Source: JBEBXQ01 sp040391535
GTDB taxonomy: Bacteria > Bacteroidota > Bacteroidia > Cytophagales > Spirosomataceae
DNA length: 39,644 nucleotides
Direction: 5' to 3'
Assembly (NCBI GenBank): GCA_040391535.1
Contig: JBEBXQ010000028.1
Coordinates: 1-39,644 of the forward strand
Positions 34,530 to 39,644 of this stretch are shown here, in pieces; within the stretch, counting starts at the first letter, position 1; each line of letters starts with the position of its first letter. The notes under the pieces were generated by a model. That model did no database searches. It was not told the origin of the DNA and worked only from the letters and a program-made list of their open reading frames with translations. Both the position numbers and the translations under genes were made by a program.

Positions 34530-36350
34530 ATGAAAACATATTTCAGATTATTATCCTTTGCAAAACCCATCGGCAAGTTTGCCGTTCCTTATGTTTTGTG
34601 TACGCTTCTGGCGGTAGTTTTTAATACCCTCAACCTGGCCTTGCTGGCACCTCTGCTGATGACGCTCTTTGAAACTACTGGCGTAACAGATATTGCTGAG
34701 CCTGAAAGCTGGCGTGACGTAATGGGGTATCTTAATTATTTCGCCATGAGGGCTTCTGCTGAATACGGTGCTTTCGGGGCACTGAGGTGGGTTTGTGTGG
34801 TTATTCTGGTATCGGTATTTCTGGCTAATGTGTTCAGGTACCTTTCACAGAGGATTATGGAAAATCTTCGTATTTACACCTTGCTGAATCTGCGTAAATC
34901 GGTGTTTAACAATGTTATGAACCTGCATGTAGGTTATTTCAGTAACCAGCGGAAAGGTGATATTATTGCCCGGATTGCCTCGGATGTTCAGGTTGTACAG
35001 TATTCTGTAACAGGAACTTTGCAGGTACTGTTCAAAGAACCATTGCAGCTGCTGGCTTATATATTCCTGCTCTTTGCTACTTCATTCAAACTGACGCTCT
35101 TTGCTATCCTGGTATTGCCTGTATCGGCTTTTGCGATTGCCAGGATTGTAAAACGACTGAAAAAACAGGCTACACAGGCTCATGAGTTATTCGGTTTAAT
35201 GATCAGTTATCTGGATGAAGCACTTTCGGGAATACGGATTATCAAATCGTTCAATGCGACGGAAGTAGTGAAAGAAAAGTTTGATTCGGAGAATATCCGT
35301 TTTTCGGCGTTAGGGAAAAAGATGGCTAAACGACAGCAGATGAGCTCACCCGTTTCGGAGTTTCTGGGGGTGGCAATGGTTACCATCATTGTGTTGTATG
35401 GAGGATCGCTGATCCTGGAAAACCGTTCTGAATTGAGTGCGCCGGATTTTATCGCTTATATCGCCTTGTTTTCTCAGGTGATGCGTCCTGCCAAAGCGAT
35501 CACCGATTCATTTAGTTCTATACATTCGGGAATAGCTGCGGGAGAACGTGTGCTATCGCTGATTGACGAAAAACCTGCGATTAAGGATAAAGATGACGCC
35601 ATCGAAATGAAAGCATTTGAACAGGGGATACGGCTTGAAAATGTGTCATTTTCATATCCGGGAAGGCCTGTGCTGCAATCCATTAATCTGGAAATCCCGA
35701 AAGGGAAAACAGTGGCACTCGTAGGGCCGTCGGGCGGCGGTAAATCGACGCTGATGGACCTGATCCCCAGGTTTATAGAGGCCGAAGAGGGTAGGGTGCT
35801 GATTGACGGAACGGATATCCGGGATCTGAAACTGGAGTCGGTCTGGACGCAGGTAGGGATGGTGAATCAGGAATCGGTACTTTTTAATGATACCGTTTTT
35901 AATAATATCGCATTTGGTGTGCCGGGGGCGACTCCCGGGCAGGTAGAAGAGGCTGCCCGCATTGCCAATGCGCACGATTTTATTATGCAGATGGAGAACG
36001 GATACCAGAGTGGTATCGGCGACAGAGGAGTGAAGTTATCAGGCGGGCAAAAGCAGCGGCTCTGTATCGCCAGGGCGGTTTTGAAGAACCCGCCGGTGAT
36101 GCTATTGGATGAAGCCACTTCCGCGCTGGATACGGAATCAGAAAAACTGGTGCAGGATGCGCTGGATAATCTGATGAAAAACAGAACGACGCTCGTGATT
36201 GCGCACCGTTTGAGTACCATCAGAAACGCCGATCTGATTGTCGTACTGGAAGGCGGAAAAATCACGGAAACAGGCAGACATGCCGAATTAATGCAACGTG
36301 GCGGGCTGTATAGCTCCCTGGTTGGCTTACAACAGTTTTCTGAAATTTAA
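34530..36350 (+). CDS. MsbA-type ABC exporter (fused permease and ATPase)
   Basis: This 606-residue half-transporter has six membrane helices (about 15-330) followed by a nucleotide-binding domain with Walker A GPSGGGKST (399-407), signature LSGGQKQR (503-510), Walker B VMLLDE with catalytic E528, and switch His in VIAHRLS. It acts as a dimer. Relatives flip lipid A, lipid-linked oligosaccharides or peptides. With glycosyltransferase genes on both sides, export of a lipid-linked glycan intermediate is the likely role (inference); general lipid A flipping cannot be excluded. The next gene starts directly after its stop codon. Confidence 0.92.
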   Translation: MKTYFRLLSFAKPIGKFAVPYVLCTLLAVVFNTLNLALLAPLLMTLFETTGVTDIAEPESWRDVMGYLNYFAMRASAEYGAFGALRWVCVVILVSVFLANVFRYLSQRIMENLRIYTLLNLRKSVFNNVMNLHVGYFSNQRKGDIIARIASDVQVVQYSVTGTLQVLFKEPLQLLAYIFLLFATSFKLTLFAILVLPVSAFAIARIVKRLKKQATQAHELFGLMISYLDEALSGIRIIKSFNATEVVKEKFDSENIRFSALGKKMAKRQQMSSPVSEFLGVAMVTIIVLYGGSLILENRSELSAPDFIAYIALFSQVMRPAKAITDSFSSIHSGIAAGERVLSLIDEKPAIKDKDDAIEMKAFEQGIRLENVSFSYPGRPVLQSINLEIPKGKTVALVGPSGGGKSTLMDLIPRFIEAEEGRVLIDGTDIRDLKLESVWTQVGMVNQESVLFNDTVFNNIAFGVPGATPGQVEEAARIANAHDFIMQMENGYQSGIGDRGVKLSGGQKQRLCIARAVLKNPPVMLLDEATSALDTESEKLVQDALDNLMKNRTTLVIAHRLSTIRNADLIVVLEGGKITETGRHAELMQRGGLYSSLVGLQQFSEI

Positions 36351-37286
36351 ATGAATACACTACCTCTCATATCTATTGCGCTTTGCACTTATAATGGGGA
36401 AAGGTTTCTGAAGCCCTTGCTGGATTCGCTGGTGGCACAATCGTACCGGCATCTTGAAATTGTTGTTGTAGATGATGGCTCTTCTGACCATACATGGGGT
36501 ATTTTAACCCAATATGCGGAAGTTGATCACCGGTTCCGGCTTTACCGTAATGAGGAGAATTTAGGCTATAACCGCAATTTTGAAAGGGCCCTGGGTTTAT
36601 GCAGCGGTGAAATGATCGCTATATGTGATCAGGATGATATCTGGCATCCTGAAAAAATCAGCCTTATGCAGCAACGGATAGGCAATCATGCGGTTCTGTA
36701 TCACGATTCTGAACTGATGGACGAAAACGGTGTTTCGATGAATTTCAGAATATCGGATAAATTCAATTTTTACAGAGGTACGGACCCAACGGTTTTTCTG
36801 ATGATGAATTGCGTGTCAGGCCACAGTATTCTTATGAAGAGGCAGTTGCTGAATTGTATTTTTCCGATTCCGGAGCAATCTCCTTATGATCAGTGGATTG
36901 CGTATGTCGGAACATTATACGGCTCGATTGACTATCTGGACGAATGCCTGGTCAGTTATCGCCAGCATACCCGAAACGCGACAGACCTGCTATCAATAAG
37001 GAAAGGACCTGATAAAGGAGTGGAAGTAAAAATAAAAGAACTTAAAAATGAAAGTAACTGGTTGAAAGTATGCGGAACAAGATTCTACAGGGCACCGGGA
37101 CTGGCCAGAAAGTTATTGAAAATGAGTGAAGAAAGAAACCATTCTTTCTTCATGTTGAGCTATGGCTGGGAAATCTGGAAAAATCAGCAAACGTTGCTGT
37201 TTCTGATGAAAAAAAATCAGCTTAGCAGATTTTTCTATGCACTTCGCAAAATCTGGGGTATACCGGCCAAAATGATCTGGCATTGA
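36351..37286 (+). CDS. Family 2 glycosyltransferase B
   Basis: This 311-residue GT-A enzyme has ISIALCTYNGERFL (7-20), IVVVDDGSSDHTW (37-49, D41/D42) and AICDQDDIWHPEKI (90-103), the DxD-type metal-binding motif. CTYNGERFL with CDQDDIW is characteristic of WbbL/RfbF-like and O-antigen-type transferases. The C-terminus is basic with aromatic residues, suitable for peripheral membrane binding. Its ATG follows the ABC exporter stop without a gap, implying translational coupling and a shared pathway. Confidence 0.9.
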   Translation: MNTLPLISIALCTYNGERFLKPLLDSLVAQSYRHLEIVVVDDGSSDHTWGILTQYAEVDHRFRLYRNEENLGYNRNFERALGLCSGEMIAICDQDDIWHPEKISLMQQRIGNHAVLYHDSELMDENGVSMNFRISDKFNFYRGTDPTVFLMMNCVSGHSILMKRQLLNCIFPIPEQSPYDQWIAYVGTLYGSIDYLDECLVSYRQHTRNATDLLSIRKGPDKGVEVKIKELKNESNWLKVCGTRFYRAPGLARKLLKMSEERNHSFFMLSYGWEIWKNQQTLLFLMKKNQLSRFFYALRKIWGIPAKMIWH

Positions 37287-37351
37287 TTGTATAGTAATTA
37301 ATTATAATCAGACCGTTTTTAAATCCCTTTAATTACAATTTAACGAATACT

Positions 37352-38329
37352 ATGAATGCACTGGTGAGCATCATCATCCCTGCGTATAATTATGGATTTG
37401 TCCTTGCCGAGACTATTGAAAACCTGTTTCAGCAATCTTACCCGTACTGGGAGGCCATCATTGTAGATGACGGCTCATCTGATAATACCCGGGAAGTTGT
37501 GGAAGGTTTTGCAGGAACGGACAACCGTATTCAATATGTATTTCAGAAAAATAGTGGTGTTTCTGCAGCCAGAAACCATGGAATCAGGATTTCAAAGGGG
37601 AAGTACATTCAGTTTCTGGATGCGGATGACCTGCTGAGTCCTGAAAAGTTAAGTATTCAGGTCGCATTCATGGAAACTCATCCTGAAACCGATCTGAGCT
37701 ATACCAATCACCTTTACTTTGAAAACGATGACCCTCAGAAAACATATCCTGATTATGAACGCAATAATTACGACTGGCTCCCCCGGATCAATCTGCAAGG
37801 GTATGATCTGATCAGGCAGCTGATGTATTCCAATATTGCTGTGGTGAGCAGCCCCATGCTGAAAAGAGGGCTGGCGTTGAAAACCGGAGGCTTTCCTGAA
37901 GACAGTCACCATACTGAAGACTGGGAATTCTGGTTTTTATGTACCCTGCAGCAGGCCCGGTTTACTTATATTGACAGTGAGCATGCGCGCACTTTTATCA
38001 GAATACACGGACAGAGTGTGAGTCAGGGAATTGAAATTATGCAGGCGGGAGAGCTCAGATTCAGAGACAGAATGGAGCAGCATCTGCAGCAGGCCGGATT
38101 GTCGGCCGGAGAAATGGAGCAGTTGTTGCAGCAAAATTTAAAAAGCCGTGATAAACTTTTTAAATATATGATGTATCATGCAGATCTGACCAATTTTGAT
38201 TATCTCAAAAAACTGGTGAAAATAACCGGTAAGAAACGCTTCTTCAGCTATCTGCTGAAATCAATTAACTATAAAAGAAAACAATTATTTAAAGGCTCAA
38301 GCAGGAAGTATACCGGAAATGCCGGCTGA
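37352..38329 (+). CDS. Family 2 glycosyltransferase C
   Basis: This 325-residue GT-A enzyme shows VSIIIPAYNYGFVLAETIEN (5-24), AIIVDDGSSDNTREVV (35-50), GVSAARNHGIRISKGKYIQFLDADDLL (69-95) with metal-binding D90-A91-D92-D93, and HTEDWEFWF as the likely acceptor-side ED motif. The C-terminal third is helical and lysine-rich. It is spaced 65 bp from glycosyltransferase B and is followed closely by the next transferase gene. Sugar specificity unknown. Confidence 0.9.
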   Translation: MNALVSIIIPAYNYGFVLAETIENLFQQSYPYWEAIIVDDGSSDNTREVVEGFAGTDNRIQYVFQKNSGVSAARNHGIRISKGKYIQFLDADDLLSPEKLSIQVAFMETHPETDLSYTNHLYFENDDPQKTYPDYERNNYDWLPRINLQGYDLIRQLMYSNIAVVSSPMLKRGLALKTGGFPEDSHHTEDWEFWFLCTLQQARFTYIDSEHARTFIRIHGQSVSQGIEIMQAGELRFRDRMEQHLQQAGLSAGEMEQLLQQNLKSRDKLFKYMMYHADLTNFDYLKKLVKITGKKRFFSYLLKSINYKRKQLFKGSSRKYTGNAG

Positions 38330-38354
38330 TAGCCTGTCGATAGAATATAGGTAT

Positions 38355-39125
38355 ATGAGAGAAATGGATATTATCATGCTGAGTTATGCGGCAAATCCTG
38401 ATCTGAAAAATATTACAGAACAGGCAGTGGCTTCACTGCATGCCTCTGAAGATGCGGAAAAGATAAGGTTTAATATTGTTGTTCTTGAGTCGGCACGGGA
38501 TATGGAGGGGTTCCGGTATAACGGAACTACTACTATTTATCCGAAAACACCTTTCGGATATCACCGTTACATGAATATCGGTATTGAAAATACACAAAGC
38601 CCCTTTGTATGTATCTGCAATAATGATCTGTACTTTCATAAAGGCTGGGCATCGGCAATGCTGGATGCTTTTGATAAGAACCCTGATCTTGCCAGCGTAT
38701 CGCCATTCTGCTCTGTGCATCATACCAGAGAGGGGTATTTGCCCGACAGCGGATTGTTTTACGGCTATACCATCCGGCAGGAGGTAGCAGGCTGGTGTCT
38801 GGTTTTTAAAAGGGAAATCCTGAAGACGACCGGCAGACTGGACCCGAACTTCAAATTCTGGTTTGCTGATAATGATTATGCCAATACTTTACAGAAACAT
38901 GGTTTCAGACATGCCCTTGTCACATCTTCCATAGTAGATCATCTGGAAAGCCGGACGCTCAGATCCCGGAGTGAAGAAGAGCAACTGAAGCTCACATCCG
39001 GCGAACGGTTTTATTTCGAATATAAATGGGAAGGAAGAGGGTATTTTTCTTATCTGAACCGGTTACGGAAGTTCAGGATGAATCTGTGGAAAGAACGTTT
39101 TAAATCACAAAAGGCTACCCGTTAA
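38355..39125 (+). CDS. Glycosyltransferase (family 2-like) D
   Basis: From the ATG at 38355 this is 256 residues. An alternative ATG at 38319 would add 12 residues and overlap the previous gene by 11 bp; I prefer the later start because the domain begins right there (DIIMLSYAANPDL). FVCICNNDLYFHKGWASAM (84-102 here) carries the NND metal-binding motif, and GWCLVFKREIL with FWFADNDYANTLQKHGF is the C-terminal half of a GT2-type fold. The usual VDDGS segment is replaced by IVVLESARDMEG, so the donor site differs from its neighbours. A terminator stem overlaps its last codons. Confidence 0.82.
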   Translation: MREMDIIMLSYAANPDLKNITEQAVASLHASEDAEKIRFNIVVLESARDMEGFRYNGTTTIYPKTPFGYHRYMNIGIENTQSPFVCICNNDLYFHKGWASAMLDAFDKNPDLASVSPFCSVHHTREGYLPDSGLFYGYTIRQEVAGWCLVFKREILKTTGRLDPNFKFWFADNDYANTLQKHGFRHALVTSSIVDHLESRTLRSRSEEEQLKLTSGERFYFEYKWEGRGYFSYLNRLRKFRMNLWKERFKSQKATR

Positions 39126-39144
39126 AGGTAGCCTTTTGTGATTT
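39102..39144. terminator. Bidirectional terminator overlapping the end of glycosyltransferase D
   Basis: AAATCACAAAAGGCTACC (39102-39119) pairs perfectly with 39127-39144 (18 bp, 7-nt loop). The left arm encodes the final residues of the glycosyltransferase and its TAA stop (39123-39125) lies in the loop. The opposite strand serves the convergent T9SS cargo gene. Confidence 0.88.
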
Positions 39145-39161
39145 ATGATCATTGACCTGAA

Positions 39162-39644
39162 TTATTGTTTCAAAACTTTATGTGAAGTAACACGACCACC
39201 TGTTCTGGTGATGGAAACCACATATAAGCCGGCAGGTAAGCGTTGAACATCAATGGCTGAAGCATTACTTGCATTATACAGTAATAGTCCGGCACTGTTG
39301 CGTAATTCCACTTTTTCCACACCCGCCATATTTTCGGTTCTGATATTGATTTTTTCAACAACAGGGTTTGGTGAAATGGTGATTTCTTCCCGGATATCAA
39401 AAGTAAGACTTTCGATAGGACTCATTTCATAGGAACCATCCAGATCAATCATTTTCAGACGGTAATAATTGTTGCCGTTGGCAGGGCTTTCATCTGTAAA
39501 CTGATAAGTATTAGGAACACTGCTGGTACCGTTTGATCTCACCGTACCAATCGTGTGCCATGCTTTAGAGTCAAAACTGCGCAGTACATCAAAACGATCA
39601 CTGTTCACCTCTTCAGTCGTTGCCCAGTTCAGCATAGCCAATCC
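39162..39644 (-). CDS. T9SS cargo protein, C-terminal part (cut by window edge)
   Basis: This is the last about 160 residues of a larger secreted protein whose reading frame runs off the right edge. The first part (LNWATTEEVNSDRFDVLRSFDSKAWHTIG, then NNYYRLKMIDLDGSYEMS) is the fibronectin/Ig-like module that commonly precedes the sorting signal. The last about 75 residues (ISPNPVVEKINIRTE, VELRNSAGLLLYN, RLPAGLYVVSITRTGG, SHKVLKQ) are a type A T9SS C-terminal sorting domain, which directs export across the outer membrane and surface attachment or release. What the missing N-terminal part does is unknown. Confidence 0.9.
   Translation of the reverse strand, partial: GLAMLNWATTEEVNSDRFDVLRSFDSKAWHTIGTVRSNGTSSVPNTYQFTDESPANGNNYYRLKMIDLDGSYEMSPIESLTFDIREEITISPNPVVEKINIRTENMAGVEKVELRNSAGLLLYNASNASAIDVQRLPAGLYVVSITRTGGRVTSHKVLKQ

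Overview
The window is a chromosomal segment of a Bacteroidota genome, most likely Cytophagales (Spirosomaceae, Dyadobacter-like; inferred from gene content, not from a database search). Supporting signs are two SusC/SusD outer-membrane pairs, a type IX secretion C-terminal domain, DUF4293 and DUF983 proteins, an unusually short AtpC, an atpDC pair separated from the other ATP synthase genes, and Bacteroidota-type promoters (TTTG, 19-20 bp, TAnnTTTG).

Layout. 1-3.8 kb is housekeeping: tRNA-Arg(ACG), a divergent PAP2-like membrane protein, and the operon rimO - DUF4293 - hemC with a strong terminator. 3.9-5.3 kb holds an AraC-type regulator and a DUF983 protein. 5.4-24.2 kb is an accessory carbohydrate locus: susC1 - susD1 - mutarotase-like protein - PQQ dehydrogenase with an inserted cytochrome c, then Tat-exported dehydratase 1 - susC2 - susD2 - terminator - Tat-exported dehydratase 2 - LacI regulator - Tat-exported dehydratase 3, closed by a strong terminator. 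24.3-26.1 kb is atpDC on the minus strand. 26.2-30.9 kb holds a large membrane/TPR protein, a small membrane protein, a LolD/MacB-type ABC ATPase and an RluA-family pseudouridine synthase. 31-32.9 kb has an outer-membrane beta-barrel protein, a lipoprotein MsrA and a HemJ-like protein. 33.4-39.1 kb is a surface-glycan cluster of four family 2-like glycosyltransferases and an MsbA-type ABC exporter. The right edge cuts a T9SS cargo protein.

The main point of interest is the 5.4-24.2 kb locus. It looks like a SusCD utilisation locus but has no recognisable glycoside hydrolase or polysaccharide lyase. It combines two outer-membrane importers, a periplasm-facing quinoprotein sugar dehydrogenase, a mutarotase-fold protein and three enolase-superfamily sugar-acid dehydratases that all carry twin-arginine signal peptides. 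The simplest reading is an oxidative route run largely in the periplasm: aldose (or glycoside) to aldonate, then to 2-keto-3-deoxy-aldonate. A LacI regulator inside the locus and three copies of a 14-bp near-palindrome close to GTTAAACGATTAAC suggest joint control. Two copies sit between the -33 and -7 boxes of two promoters with identical geometry. Substrate and products cannot be read from the sequence.
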